Assembly: GCF_026537325.1 (NCBI RefSeq)
Contig: NZ_JAFNMJ010000001.1
Span: forward strand, 434,001-498,000
Direction of reading: 5' to 3'
From: Bifidobacterium sp. B4142
GTDB lineage: Bacteria > Actinomycetota > Actinomycetes > Actinomycetales > Bifidobacteriaceae
DNA length: 64,000 nucleotides
Below the pieces are notes generated by a model, which made no database searches, had not been told where the DNA came from, and saw nothing but the letters and a program-made list of their open reading frames with translations. How positions within the stretch are numbered: position 1 is the first letter of the stretch; every line of letters starts with the position of its first letter. Made by a program: the position numbers and the translations under genes. Shown here in pieces: positions 37,844 to 47,757 of this stretch.

Positions 37844-38698
37844 TCAGATGCGGAGCAGAATGGGCAGGTGATCCTGGCGCTCGCCGGTGTCCACGGGTTC
37901 GCTGGTACTGACCTGGTCAGCGATCCGGTTGGAGGTCAGCCAGTAGTCGATGCGCCAGCCGGAGTTGTTGATCTTGCTCTTCGGGGCCCGCTGGGCGAAC
38001 CAGGTGTAGACGCTGCGGTGGTCGTTGTAGAAGCCTGCGGCATCGCCATGAATCTTACGGAAGGTGTCGGTGAAGCCTGCATCCAGCAGAAGGCCGAACT
38101 TCTCGCGCTCCTGGTCGGTGAAGCCGGCGGAATGGTGGTTGGAGGCCGGGTTGGCGATGTCGATCTCCTCGTGGGCCACATTGAAGTCGCCACAGGCCAG
38201 GACCGGCTTGCGGGCATCCAGTTCCTTCAGGTAGCGACGATAGCAATCGTCCCAGATGCCGCGCGGCTTGAGCCTGACCAGTCCCGATCCGGAATTGGGA
38301 GTGTAGACCGTGGTGACGAAGCAGTCCGGGAACTCCAAGGTGAGCATGCGGCCCTCGTCGTCCATGGTGCCTGGAGCTCCGATGCGGGGGCGGGTCACGG
38401 TAGGTTCTGGCAGGCTCTTGCGGTAGAGCATGAGCGTGCCTGCGTAGCCAGTGCGGGCCGGAGCCTCGGAGCGACGGTCCGCCTCATGGTAATCGGGGAA
38501 GTAGCGCATGAGCGCCTTAAGGATGCCCGCGGATTTCTTCTGGTCACCGTTGAGTTTGGTCTCCTGGATGGCTACGACATCGGGGTCCAGATCCCGGATG
38601 GTCTCCACCACCTTCAGGGACAGGGCGCTGCGGCTGCTCTTGCCCAACAGGGCGGCGTTGAGCGAATCGATGTTCCAACTGACCAGCGTGTGAACCAT
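37844..38698 (-). CDS. xthA: Exodeoxyribonuclease III family AP endonuclease
   Basis: 284-residue base-excision repair nuclease. Metal and active-site segments in order: SWNIDSLNA, the Glu in IQETKL, TVYTPNSG, GDFNVAHEEIDIANP, RIDYWLTS and the terminal DHLPI with the catalytic Asp-His pair. ATG 38698 is preceded by GGAAGGA and chosen over the ATG at 38716. Convergent with proS. Confidence 0.92.
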   Translation of the reverse strand: MVHTLVSWNIDSLNAALLGKSSRSALSLKVVETIRDLDPDVVAIQETKLNGDQKKSAGILKALMRYFPDYHEADRRSEAPARTGYAGTLMLYRKSLPEPTVTRPRIGAPGTMDDEGRMLTLEFPDCFVTTVYTPNSGSGLVRLKPRGIWDDCYRRYLKELDARKPVLACGDFNVAHEEIDIANPASNHHSAGFTDQEREKFGLLLDAGFTDTFRKIHGDAAGFYNDHRSVYTWFAQRAPKSKINNSGWRIDYWLTSNRIADQVSTSEPVDTGERQDHLPILLRI

Positions 38699-39069
38699 GA
38701 CTGCGGGTCCTTCCAAACCGTGCCGATATATCTGCTCTCACAGTTTAGCCCAGGACCAATGTTTCGATGCCCTTGCGCAGTGAAAGAGGTATTGCCAAAC
38801 CAGCCATGGGCAAGGTTGTCCACCACGCGAAACAGACCGAGCTCATTCGACCACAATGACTTTCGGGTCAGGTGCGGGGACGTGCGCGGAGGCAGGATGG
38901 ATTCACCGTTCGACGGAGGGTCCCTGGCCGGGGCCAGTCCCTTCCCCCGCTCCGATTATCCGCGCTCTGGCTAGGGATTCTCCGTCGGACGGCTTCACCG
39001 CCACGCAATGAGCAATCGACCGGTGGGTTTACAGCGCCGGATTCATGACATCGACAGAGAGGTTCCGAT
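38699..39069. other. Intergenic region with a long imperfect hairpin
   Basis: About 370 bases without a gene, between divergent xthA and the SSB-like gene. The main feature is an inverted repeat of 13 bases with one mismatch (38906-38918 with 38980-38992, CCGTTCGACGGAG-type arms) enclosing a small perfect hairpin CTGGCC/GGCCAG at 38924-38937. It could be a structured leader or a decayed repeat. Confidence 0.45.
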
Positions 39070-39579
39070 ATGTCCATCAACGAAATAAAAACGACCGTCT
39101 TCGGCTTTATGGGAACCCAGCCAGCCCGTCTGGGACAGCCGGGAACCACACCAGTCTGTTCCTTCAGGCTTGGCTCTACGCCGGCCTATTACGATGCTGC
39201 GGCTGGCGTATGGAAACGAAAATCCACCACCTGGCTGACAGTCAAGGCTTTCAGGACCCTGGCGGTTAATGCTCTGGCCTGTCTGCACAAGGGCGATCCG
39301 GTCATGGTGACGGGATCCTTGGTTACGGAGGAGTGGACCAGCGACGGCCAGCCGCATAGCAGTCTGGTCTTGGTAGCGGATGGCATCGGTCACGACCTGG
39401 CCAGGGGACAGGATACCTTCACCAGGATCCGATCGGGTACTGCGCCCATCGATGAGGGGGCCGCCGGTGCGAATCCTTGGACCACTCCGCTGACATCTTC
39501 ACCCTCTGAAACCGCCCCAGCATCATCGGTGTCATCTGCAGCCAAGCGGACACCAGTGGGGGCTTCCAATGCTGGATGA
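39070..39579 (+). CDS. ssb: Single-stranded DNA-binding protein, SsbB-like
   Basis: 169 residues with one OB fold (about 1-115): TTVFGFMGTQPA, then FRLGST, KSTTWLTVKAFRTLAVNALACLHKGDPVMVTG, and WTSDGQPHSSLVLVADGIGHDL. The tail is Pro/Ser/Thr rich and lacks the acidic DDDIPF-type tip of the main replicative SSB, so this is probably the accessory paralogue used in recombination or DNA uptake. GAGAGG lies upstream of the ATG. Confidence 0.85.
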   Translation: MSINEIKTTVFGFMGTQPARLGQPGTTPVCSFRLGSTPAYYDAAAGVWKRKSTTWLTVKAFRTLAVNALACLHKGDPVMVTGSLVTEEWTSDGQPHSSLVLVADGIGHDLARGQDTFTRIRSGTAPIDEGAAGANPWTTPLTSSPSETAPASSVSSAAKRTPVGASNAG

Positions 39580-39698
39580 GCAAAGGTTGTTTCGGCCGAG
39601 CAGGACGAAGGCGGGAGGCCGGCTGATTCCAGTCGACATCCCGCCTTGGTCAACAGGCTGATTGAAACCGTCAACCGATGATTTCAATCAGAACAGGC

Positions 39699-41792
39699 TT
39701 ACCAAATCTTGACCCTTGCCTCGGGTTCCAGCCACATGCCGTCGTCAGCGGTGACGCCGAAGGCCTGATAGAAGCGATCCACATTCCTGACGATGCCGTT
39801 GGTGCGGAATTCAGCAGGGGAGTGGGGATCAATCTGCAAATACTGTTCAGCCAGCTGATCCCTGTTCTTGGTCCTCCAGATGGAGGCATAGGACAGGAAG
39901 AACCGCTGCAGGCCGGTGTAGCCGTCCATGACCGGAGCCGAGGCCAGCGCCTGGTCCATGGCCACATCGTCTGTCCCTGCTGTGCCGCCCTGCCGCTTCT
40001 GCAAGGAGAGGGCGTAGGCCTTGATGGCGATGTTGACGCCTCCCAGGTCTCCGATGTTCTCGCCGATGGTCAGCGCCCCATTGACATGAGGTGCTTGCTC
40101 GGGCTTGTCGGCGTACTTCTCGGCAAGTTGTTGGGGCACGAACCCGTTGTACTGTTCGATGAGCGCCTTGGTCCGCTGCTCGAAGTTCTCACGGTCCTGC
40201 GGGGTCCACCAGTCTTGCAGACGTCCGTCGCCGTCGTACTTGGAACCCTGGTCGTCGAATCCATGGCCGATCTCGTGGCCGATGACCGACCCGATGCCTC
40301 CGTAGTTGACGGCATCATCGGCTTCGGGGTTGAAGAAGGGCGGCTGCAGGATAGCTGCGGGGAAGACGATGACGTTCAGGGTGGGCTCGTAGTAGGCGTT
40401 GACCGTCTGAGGGTTCATTAGCCACTCTTCCTTGTCCACAGGCTGCCCGACCTTGCCGAACTGGTAGCCGGACTCGTAGAGGTTGGCCCGCCGCACGTTG
40501 TCGACCAGACCCAGCTTTTCGTCCACAGCCAGGGCCGTATAGTCGCGCCAGTGATCGGTGTAGCCGATCTTGGGCGAGAATTTGTCCAGCTTGGCCAGAG
40601 CCTTGACCTTGGTCTGTTCGCCCAGCCAGTCACTGGATGTGATGGAGACCCGGTAGGCGTCGATCAGATCTGAGACCAATGCCTCCATGCGGGCCTTGCT
40701 GGAGGCAGGGAAGTGCCGGCGCACATATTCGCGTCCGACTTCCTCGCCGCAAATGCCGTTGACCAGGGAGACGGCTCGTTTCCAGCGGTCCCGCATCTTG
40801 GTCGTGCCTGAAAGGACCTTGCCGTAGAAGTCGAACCTAGCCTGATCGAAGTCGCTGCTGAGCAGACCTGCCCACTCGATCAGGGTGTGCACGCGGGCCC
40901 AAAGTTTCAGATCCTCCAGGTCGCTGGTCTTCCATAGCTCGTTCAAACCCTGCAGGAAGGAGGGTTCGTGCACGATGGTCCTGGACAGGGCCGTGCTCAG
41001 ATCGACCGGCTGCATATTGGCGACAGGGCTGGAGGCATAGGCTCTCTGCCAGGATTCGATCCAGGTGTGCAGATCGAAATCGGCGAGCGTTGACTCCAGG
41101 TCAGCCAGGGTGGTGGGATTGTAGGTGCGATCCTCATCTCGGGTGGATACGTTGTCCCAGTGGCGTGCCGCTATGCGCGTCTCGACCTCAAGGAAGGACT
41201 CCGCCTGTTTGTGAGCATCCTCCTGGTCGTCGGCGTAGCCGGAGAGCCTGAGCAATGAGGCGACCATGTCGGTGTAGGCCTGGCGGACTGGAGCGTAGCT
41301 CTTGTCCCGGTAGTAGGCCTCGTCGGGGAGTCCCAGCCCGGCCTGCTCCATATGAGCTACGTTGACGCCGGCGTTGCCTGGATCGCCATAGATGGCGATA
41401 CCGAACAGATCGGGGCCGCCAGTCGGATTGAGTCGGCCGAGCAGGCTGGTCAACGCCTTCTTGTCGGGCACAGCATCAATGGCCTGCAGGTCGGGGCGGA
41501 TGGGTTCCATTCCCGCCGCCTCGATGGCATCGGTGTCCAGGAAGCTGTGATAGAGCAGGGCCGACTTGACGGCCGTGGATTCCGGATCCTCAAGGATTTC
41601 GTGGATCTGTGCCTCGGCATCCTCGGCAAGCTTGTCGAAGGAGCCGAACCGGGAGCGGTCCTCGGGCAGACTGTAGGTGTCGATCCAGGGGCCGTTGACA
41701 AAGCGAAAAAGGTCGTCTTGTGGCCGAATGACCGAAGAGAAGGAGGCCGGATCGAGTCCGGAGGAGGTCGTGGATTCAGTAGATTGTGCCAT
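39699..41792 (-). CDS. pepO: M13 family metallopeptidase (PepO, neprilysin-like)
   Basis: 697-residue zinc endopeptidase acting on oligopeptides. HEIGH at 506-510 holds the zinc His pair and the catalytic Glu; the third ligand Glu lies in GENIGDLGG about 60 residues on. Substrate-binding VNAYYEPTLNVIVFPAAILQPPFF precedes the zinc motif, and the C-terminal RVKIW resembles the family end VW. No signal peptide or membrane anchor, so cytoplasmic as in lactic acid bacteria. Confidence 0.94.
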   Translation of the reverse strand: MAQSTESTTSSGLDPASFSSVIRPQDDLFRFVNGPWIDTYSLPEDRSRFGSFDKLAEDAEAQIHEILEDPESTAVKSALLYHSFLDTDAIEAAGMEPIRPDLQAIDAVPDKKALTSLLGRLNPTGGPDLFGIAIYGDPGNAGVNVAHMEQAGLGLPDEAYYRDKSYAPVRQAYTDMVASLLRLSGYADDQEDAHKQAESFLEVETRIAARHWDNVSTRDEDRTYNPTTLADLESTLADFDLHTWIESWQRAYASSPVANMQPVDLSTALSRTIVHEPSFLQGLNELWKTSDLEDLKLWARVHTLIEWAGLLSSDFDQARFDFYGKVLSGTTKMRDRWKRAVSLVNGICGEEVGREYVRRHFPASSKARMEALVSDLIDAYRVSITSSDWLGEQTKVKALAKLDKFSPKIGYTDHWRDYTALAVDEKLGLVDNVRRANLYESGYQFGKVGQPVDKEEWLMNPQTVNAYYEPTLNVIVFPAAILQPPFFNPEADDAVNYGGIGSVIGHEIGHGFDDQGSKYDGDGRLQDWWTPQDRENFEQRTKALIEQYNGFVPQQLAEKYADKPEQAPHVNGALTIGENIGDLGGVNIAIKAYALSLQKRQGGTAGTDDVAMDQALASAPVMDGYTGLQRFFLSYASIWRTKNRDQLAEQYLQIDPHSPAEFRTNGIVRNVDRFYQAFGVTADDGMWLEPEARVKIW

Positions 41793-41968
41793 GCCACAAG
41801 CCTAGCCATCTTTGGTGACATGCCATGCCCTGTGGTCACCGGAGATCGGCGGACCGGCGAATCATCCGCCGAAGGGAAAAGCCGCGATTGCCTCCGTTGG
41901 TGATTTACACTTGAAAGACGGTAACGGGGCGGGCCATAGGCTGCCCTGAGCGAGAGAAAGAGGACGAT

Positions 41969-42667
41969 ATGACGGATCCCATGCAGGGCGGTCAGCCCAA
42001 CCAGTACGGTGGTCAGGATTCTGGGCAGAATGGCGGCCAATACCAGAATAATTATGGTCAGTATGGGCAGTACCCCGGCTATCAGGGGCGCCCGCCACGG
42101 ATGGATCCTTTCTCCATGATTGCCGAGGATCTGGGATTCAGAACCCTGAGGGCCATCCGCGTCATCATGGGTGTCATGGGCGTGATTGGAGTCATCCTGG
42201 GCCTGGCCCTTCTGCTCAGGCCGGACAAGACCCTGATCGCCGTGACTGTGGTGCTGGGCATCTACTTCATCATCTCCGGCGTGGTCCGTCTGGCTACCTC
42301 CATCGTGACCAAGGGACTTCCAGGCGGTTGGCGTGTGCTAGGCGTCCTCTTTGGCGCTCTGATCGCTGTCGGCGGCATCGTGATTGTGAGGAACACGGCC
42401 CTGTCCGCTTCAGCGCTGACCCTGCTGGTCACCATCATCGTGGGCATCAGCTGGATCATGGAGGGCGTAATGAGTCTGGCCGCCTCCTGGGGGCTCCCGC
42501 ATTCAGGCTGGGCCATTTTCTCGGGCATCGTCTCCATCATTGCCGGGATCATCGTCATGGTCTACCCGTTGAGCTCCGTCATCTTCCTGGTTATTTTCAG
42601 CGGGTGCGCTCTTCTGGTGCTGGGAGTCGTCTCTATTATCAGGGCCTTCACCTTCGGCCGGAACTGA
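41969..42667 (+). CDS. HdeD/DUF308 family membrane protein
   Basis: 232 residues. A Gly/Gln/Asn/Tyr-rich cytoplasmic leader of about 45 residues is followed by six membrane helices arranged as repeats (for example IMGVMGVIGVILGLALLL, IAVTVVLGIYFIISGVVRL, SGIVSIIAGIIVMVYPL), the hallmark of HdeD-like proteins, in enterobacteria linked to acid resistance. Divergent from pepO. Confidence 0.82.
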   Translation: MTDPMQGGQPNQYGGQDSGQNGGQYQNNYGQYGQYPGYQGRPPRMDPFSMIAEDLGFRTLRAIRVIMGVMGVIGVILGLALLLRPDKTLIAVTVVLGIYFIISGVVRLATSIVTKGLPGGWRVLGVLFGALIAVGGIVIVRNTALSASALTLLVTIIVGISWIMEGVMSLAASWGLPHSGWAIFSGIVSIIAGIIVMVYPLSSVIFLVIFSGCALLVLGVVSIIRAFTFGRN

Positions 42668-42770
42668 GAGCCGGACTCGTCCGACTGACCCGATAATACT
42701 GAGAGGTAGTACTTGGGCAGGATCCCAAGGGATGGCACCTGCGGGCACCAATCATGAAAGGACGCAGAGG

Positions 42771-43547
42771 ATGATCGAGCTCAAAACCAAGCAGGAGATC
42801 GAACAGATGAAGCCGGCGGGTAGGTTAGTCGGCAGCATCCTCAAGGAGCTCAAGGCCATGAGCAAACCTGGGGTCAACCTCCTGGAGCTGGACGACTACG
42901 TCAAGGACAGGATCAACTCCCGCAAGGGAGCCACCTCCTGTTACGTGGATTATGCGCCTGATTTCGGTACTGGACCCTTCGCCCACTACATCTGCCTATC
43001 CGTCAACGATGCCGTTCTGCATGGGGTGCCTTATGACTACAACCTTAAGGACGGCGACCTGCTTTCCCTGGATCTGGCCATCAACGTGGACGGATGGGTG
43101 GGCGACTCAGCCATTAGCTTCGTGGTGGGCGAGCATGCCGATCCAGAGGATCTGCGGCTGATTCGGACCACTGAAGAGGCTTTGAAAGCGGGCATCGCCC
43201 AGGCTCAGCCTGGCAACCGCCTGGGTGACATCTCCGCTGCGGTCGGTCAGGTTGCCCACGAAAACGGATACAGCGTCAACCTGGAGTTCGGCGGCCACGG
43301 GGTAGGGCGGATCATGCATGGCGATCCCCATGTGCCCAACGATGGCACTCCTCATCACGGTTACAAGCTGCGCCCCGGTCTGGTCATCGCCATTGAGCCT
43401 TGGTTCCTGGCGACCACCGATCAGATTTATCAGGATCCCAAGGATGGATGGACCCTGCGTTCTGCAGATGGATCGCGCGGTGCCCACAGCGAGCACACCA
43501 TTGCCATCACCGAGCAGGGACCTGTCATTCTGACGACCAGGGACTGA
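42771..43547 (+). CDS. map: Methionine aminopeptidase, type I
   Basis: 258 residues; removes the initiator Met from nascent proteins. Metal ligands follow the family order: Asp in LSLDLAINVDGWVGDS (two), His in FGGHGVGRIMH, Glu in IAIEPW and Glu in AHSEHTIAI. AAAGGA lies at good spacing ahead of ATG 42771. A strong hairpin ends the gene. Confidence 0.94.
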   Translation: MIELKTKQEIEQMKPAGRLVGSILKELKAMSKPGVNLLELDDYVKDRINSRKGATSCYVDYAPDFGTGPFAHYICLSVNDAVLHGVPYDYNLKDGDLLSLDLAINVDGWVGDSAISFVVGEHADPEDLRLIRTTEEALKAGIAQAQPGNRLGDISAAVGQVAHENGYSVNLEFGGHGVGRIMHGDPHVPNDGTPHHGYKLRPGLVIAIEPWFLATTDQIYQDPKDGWTLRSADGSRGAHSEHTIAITEQGPVILTTRD

Positions 43548-43570
43548 TTCGAGGGCTGTCAGGACTATAT

Positions 43571-43615
43571 AAGGGGCCGAGGAATGTCCACAATGTGGAT
43601 GTTCCTCGGTCCCTT
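43571..43615 (+). terminator. Terminator hairpin after map
   Basis: A 20-pair stem (43571-43590 with 43596-43615, three of the pairs G-U) around a 5-nt loop begins 23 bases after the map stop. No long T-run follows. Confidence 0.7.
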
Positions 43616-43872
43616 GTCTGATGCCGTCCTTTCTTCCTTGGAATTGTTACTTGCAGGCTGGTGCGGGAAGGCAGACGGCCCTGCCTTAGGCTCGCAGGTC
43701 GTGACCAGGGACGGACGGATTCCTGCTTGCGGTTACAAGCCGGTAATCGAAGTCGTGATTGTTTCTGTTAGCATATCGGCAATTCCACGCCGGTACAGGT
43801 GCCGGTAGCCAGATCTGGCATGGCCGTCGACTCTCATTGGCACCTCACTGGTTGATTGACAGGAGGTGCGTG
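43616..43872. other. Leader region of citrate synthase gene
   Basis: About 260 bases without a gene apart from the terminator before it. AT-richer sequence around 43757-43780 (GTTAGCATATCGG) may hold the promoter of gltA. Nothing else is recognised. Confidence 0.35.
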
Positions 43873-45162
43873 GTGTCTACAGCACGGTTGTCCATCGGTT
43901 CCGACCAGGTTGATCTGCCATTGGTTCGCGCCACCGAGGGGCCCGACGGCATTCTGGTCTCCTCCCTGCGCAATGACGGCTGGGTCACGCTCGATCCCGG
44001 CTTCCAGACCACGGCTCAATGCGTTTCAGGAATAACCTTCATTGACGGCAAGCGGTCCATACTGCGCTACAGGGGCTATGCCATAGAGGACTTGTGCGCC
44101 CAGTCCAATTTCCTCGAAGTGGCCTGGCTGCTGTCCCATGGCGAACTGCCTGATGCCGAGCAGTACAAGCGGTTCCGCAGCCATGTTCTGGGTCACACGG
44201 TCGTAGGGGAGGACTTCCGTCATCTGCTCTCGTCCTTCCCTCGCCAGGCTCATCCCATGAGTGTGCTGGCTGCGGCGGTCAACGCTCTTGCTGGCTTTCA
44301 TCCGGACACTTGTGACGTAGACGATCCCGAGCAGTTGGATGAGGCCAGCGCCATCATCATGGCTAAGGTGCGTACTATCGTCTCCCTGATCCACCGTCGT
44401 CGTCGCGACCAGCCCCTGCTCTACCCGGACAGGAACTGGGGCTATGTGGAGGACTTCCTGAGAATGAGCTTCGCCATGCCTTACCAGCCTTATCAGGCCG
44501 ATTCTCTCAAGGTGCAGGCCCTCGACAAGCTTCTGATTATCCATGCCGACCATGAGCAGAACTGCTCCACCTCTGTGGTCAGGATTGCCGGATCGGCCAG
44601 GGCCAATCTGTATTCGGCAGTGGCTGCCGGCATCAATACACTTTCAGGCCCCCTGCACGGCGGCGCCAACGAGGCTGTGCTGCGCCAGCTGAAGAGCATA
44701 CGGGATTCCGGTCTGGGTGTGCGAGGCTATGTGGACCAGGCCAAGAGCGAGGGGCGGAAAATTGCAGGTCTGGGCCACCGGGTCTATAAGTCCTATGACC
44801 CGCGCGCGGCAATAGCCAAGCAGTGGCTATACAAGCTCATGGACGAGCCCGACCAGGATAGGAATGCTGAGGATGCAGAACTCTTCGACGTGGCCTTGGA
44901 GCTTGAGGACCTGGCCCTGCATGACGACTACTTCGTCGAGCGGCACCTCTATCCCAATGTGGATTTTTACACCGGGCTTATCTACCGCGCCATCGGCTTC
45001 GACCCGGAGATGTTCACCACGCTCTTCGCCTTGGGTCGCATCCCCGGATGGATCGCCCAGTACTGGGAGATGCTGGACGATCCCGACACGAAAATAGGTC
45101 GACCCAGGCAGGTCTATACCGGTCAGGGACCACGTGACTACCTGCCTATAGGAGAGCGCTGA
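43873..45162 (+). CDS. gltA: Citrate synthase
   Basis: 429 residues; condenses oxaloacetate and acetyl-CoA. Active-site His in GPLHGGANEAV, His in GLGHRVYKSYDPRA and Asp in NVDFYTG. Start is the GTG at 43873 with AGGAGG at ideal spacing (43861-43866). In organisms with a partial TCA cycle it feeds 2-oxoglutarate and glutamate synthesis; aconitase and isocitrate dehydrogenase genes are not in this window. Confidence 0.95.
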   Translation: MSTARLSIGSDQVDLPLVRATEGPDGILVSSLRNDGWVTLDPGFQTTAQCVSGITFIDGKRSILRYRGYAIEDLCAQSNFLEVAWLLSHGELPDAEQYKRFRSHVLGHTVVGEDFRHLLSSFPRQAHPMSVLAAAVNALAGFHPDTCDVDDPEQLDEASAIIMAKVRTIVSLIHRRRRDQPLLYPDRNWGYVEDFLRMSFAMPYQPYQADSLKVQALDKLLIIHADHEQNCSTSVVRIAGSARANLYSAVAAGINTLSGPLHGGANEAVLRQLKSIRDSGLGVRGYVDQAKSEGRKIAGLGHRVYKSYDPRAAIAKQWLYKLMDEPDQDRNAEDAELFDVALELEDLALHDDYFVERHLYPNVDFYTGLIYRAIGFDPEMFTTLFALGRIPGWIAQYWEMLDDPDTKIGRPRQVYTGQGPRDYLPIGER

Positions 45163-45181
45163 GTCCTATGTCCGCCTGGGC

Positions 45182-46141
45182 TCAGTTGGCGTGCAGCCGC
45201 TCGTTCAGCTCGATCCCCTTCTTGCGGGGCAGGGCTCTGACTTGGCCCGTGCGGGAGTCGCGGATGAAGAGCAGATGATCCCTTCCGCTGAGTTCCGCCC
45301 CCTTGACCTCCTGGTCGCCCAGGCCGATCTTGGTACCGGCGGTGACATAGAGTCCGGCTTCAACCACGCAGTCGTCGCCTAGGGAGATGCCGATGCCGGC
45401 GTTGGCCCCCAGCAAGGAGTGCTGACCAATGGAGACCCGGTGGCGGCCTCCGCCGGACAGGGTGCCCATGATGGAGGCTCCGCCACCGATGTCTGAACCG
45501 TCGCCGACTACGACTCCCTGGGAGATCCGGCCTTCGACCATGGAGTGGCCCAGAGTTCCAGCGTTGAAGTTGACGAAGCCCTCATGCATGACCGTCGTTC
45601 CCGGAGCCAGGTGGGCGCCGAGCCGAATCCGGTCGGCGTTGCCGATGCGGACCCCATCGGGAACCACGTAATCCACCATGCGGGGGAACTTGTCCACGCT
45701 CAGCACCGTTATCTGTGTCACCGGGATGCCCGGCATGGACCGGCTGGCTGCAGCCATGACCGCTGACCTGCGCATGGCGAAATCCTCCACGGCGAAGGGT
45801 CCATAGTTGGTCCAGACCACCGTGTTGAGCTGTTCGAAGATCCCGTCCAGGTTCATGCTGTTGGGAGGGGTCAGGCGCATGCTGAGCAGATGAAGCCGCA
45901 GATAGGCATCGGCTGCATTGGCTATTGGACCATCCAAATCGGCCACAGTGAAGACCGGAACCTTTCGGATGCCGCGGGCGTCGGGCTGGTTGTTGACTTG
46001 GTCGCCAAAGTCGTGGTTGGGACGGTTCGCCGGGGTCGGCGGTGTCGAGATCTCGGCCTTGGGGTACCAGACATCCAAGGTCCGGCCCTGCTCATCCTGG
46101 CTGGCCAGGCCCCAACCCCATGCGGTGCGTGCTGTGCTCAT
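45182..46141 (-). CDS. dapD: Tetrahydrodipicolinate N-succinyltransferase
   Basis: 319-residue acyltransferase of the succinylase lysine/diaminopimelate route, of the actinobacterial trimeric type. The C-terminal half is a left-handed beta-helix of hexapeptide repeats ([45 protein letters not shown]). AGGAGGAACG precedes ATG 46141, so the frame upstream is not used. Convergent with gltA, only 19 bases between the stops. Confidence 0.92.
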   Translation of the reverse strand: MSTARTAWGWGLASQDEQGRTLDVWYPKAEISTPPTPANRPNHDFGDQVNNQPDARGIRKVPVFTVADLDGPIANAADAYLRLHLLSMRLTPPNSMNLDGIFEQLNTVVWTNYGPFAVEDFAMRRSAVMAAASRSMPGIPVTQITVLSVDKFPRMVDYVVPDGVRIGNADRIRLGAHLAPGTTVMHEGFVNFNAGTLGHSMVEGRISQGVVVGDGSDIGGGASIMGTLSGGGRHRVSIGQHSLLGANAGIGISLGDDCVVEAGLYVTAGTKIGLGDQEVKGAELSGRDHLLFIRDSRTGQVRALPRKKGIELNERLHAN

Positions 46142-46287
46142 CGTTCCTCCTTCTGGCTGTGCAGTCATATTGACATAGGTTGTCTTACAGGATAAACCGC
46201 TCGACGCTCAAACACAGACGGTCCGTCCGACAGTCGGCTCTGGGTGGTCGCCAGCCAGGTCGCAGCCGATAGGTAAAATTATCAACT

Positions 46288-46419
46288 ATGAGTGCCTACA
46301 GTCATGAGCGTGAGCGCCGGGAGCGTCGGCGCCGCAATACAGCCAGGGCGGTCTGCCTGGTCATTGCCGTGGCTTTGCTGGCCAGTCTTATCATCCCCGC
46401 CATTTTCAGCGGCCTTTGA
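46288..46419 (+). CDS. Small single-pass membrane protein (43 aa)
   Basis: Starts MSAYSHERERRERRRRNTAR, then one hydrophobic helix AVCLVIAVALLASLIIPAIF and a stop. The strongly basic N-terminus predicts a cytoplasmic side. TAAAAT at 46273-46278 could be a -10 box giving a nearly leaderless message; the ribosome-binding site is weak. It lies about 110 bases ahead of prfB. No family recognised. Confidence 0.5.
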   Translation: MSAYSHERERRERRRRNTARAVCLVIAVALLASLIIPAIFSGL

Positions 46420-46526
46420 CCCGATCCGTCCGGTCGGCGTGAATCCGGCCGTCACAGGCACAGGCAAATGGCAATGAAGACGGCGGCCGACTCGTATGGA
46501 GCCGGTCTGGAAAGCGGTGAGACGGT

Positions 46527-47660
46527 ATGGCAGAGATGGATTTTGCTCAAGCATTGGAGCAGGCCAAGGCCAAGTACGAGATGATTTCCAAGGCGCTGGA
46601 CCCGGAGGGTTTGCGCTCGCGGATTGCGGATCTGGAGCGTCAGGCCAGTGCGCCCGGACTCTGGGATGATCAGGAGAATGCTCAGAAGGTGACCAGCAGG
46701 CTCTCAGCCCTGCAATCCCAGCTCAAGCATCTGGAGTCCGCATCCTCCCGGCTGGAGGATGTCCAGGCTCTGGAGGAGTTGGGCCAGGAGGAGCATGACC
46801 AGGACACCCTGGTGGAGGCCCGCAAGGAGATCGACTCGTTGAGGTCCGACCTGGCTGACATGGAGATCCAGACCCTGCTGGACGGGGAGTACGACGAGCG
46901 CGCCGCCGTGGTCACCATTCGTTCTGGTGCCGGTGGGGTGGACGCGGCCGACTGGGCCCAGATGCTCCTGCGCATGTATATAAGGTGGGCTGAGCGGCAC
47001 GGCTTCTCCACCAAGGTCATGGACACCTCCTATGCAGAGGAGGCCGGCATCAAGTCGGCCACCTTCCAGGTGGATGCCCCCTATGCTTACGGTCGGCTGT
47101 CTGTGGAGGGCGGCACTCACCGTCTGGTGAGGATTTCGCCCTTTGACAACCAGGGCAGGCGGCAGACTTCTTTCGCCGCTGTCGAGGTCATCCCTCTGGT
47201 GGAACCCACTGACCACATCGACATCCCCGACTCGGATATCCGAGTGGACACCTACTGCTCCTCCGGTCCCGGCGGTCAGGGTGTCAATACCACCTATTCG
47301 GCCGTGCGTATCACCCATTTGCCGACCAACATCGTGGTCACCATGCAGGATGAGCGCAGCCAGATCCAGAACCGTGCGGCTGCTATGGCCGTTTTGCAGT
47401 CCCGCCTACTGGTTCTGCGGCACGAAGAGGAGGCCAAGAAGAAGAAGGAGCTGGCCGGCGACATCAAGGCCAGCTGGGGGGATCAGATGCGCTCATATGT
47501 GCTGCATCCCTACCAGATGGTCAAGGATCTGCGTACAGGATACGAGACCTCGGATACCCAGGGCGTTTTCGACGGCAATATCGATGCCTTCATAGAGGCC
47601 GGTATCCGTTGGCGGCATCAGCAGCGGGTTCAGGCCCATGAGGAGGAAGCCAGCAAATAA
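46527..47660 (+). CDS. prfB: Peptide chain release factor 2
   Basis: 377 residues; recognises UGA and UAA. The SPF tripeptide is in [15 protein letters not shown] and the GGQ is at 249-251. The frame is continuous from the ATG, so the autoregulatory +1 frameshift of E. coli prfB is absent. First gene of the prfB-ftsE-ftsX-CHAP-smpB block. Confidence 0.95.
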   Translation: MAEMDFAQALEQAKAKYEMISKALDPEGLRSRIADLERQASAPGLWDDQENAQKVTSRLSALQSQLKHLESASSRLEDVQALEELGQEEHDQDTLVEARKEIDSLRSDLADMEIQTLLDGEYDERAAVVTIRSGAGGVDAADWAQMLLRMYIRWAERHGFSTKVMDTSYAEEAGIKSATFQVDAPYAYGRLSVEGGTHRLVRISPFDNQGRRQTSFAAVEVIPLVEPTDHIDIPDSDIRVDTYCSSGPGGQGVNTTYSAVRITHLPTNIVVTMQDERSQIQNRAAAMAVLQSRLLVLRHEEEAKKKKELAGDIKASWGDQMRSYVLHPYQMVKDLRTGYETSDTQGVFDGNIDAFIEAGIRWRHQQRVQAHEEEASK

Positions 47661-47757
47661 ACCTGTGCTCGGCCTCATCCGGGTCGGTGTTTCATGAGTG
47701 TGTAGTGTCGGTCTTGTTGATAGCCTCTGTAGGGGAATACCGAGGAACGGAGAGTCA

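Noticed and set aside
46527-46610. Programmed +1 frameshift in prfB
   Set aside because: The frame is uninterrupted from ATG to stop, with no internal early UGA.
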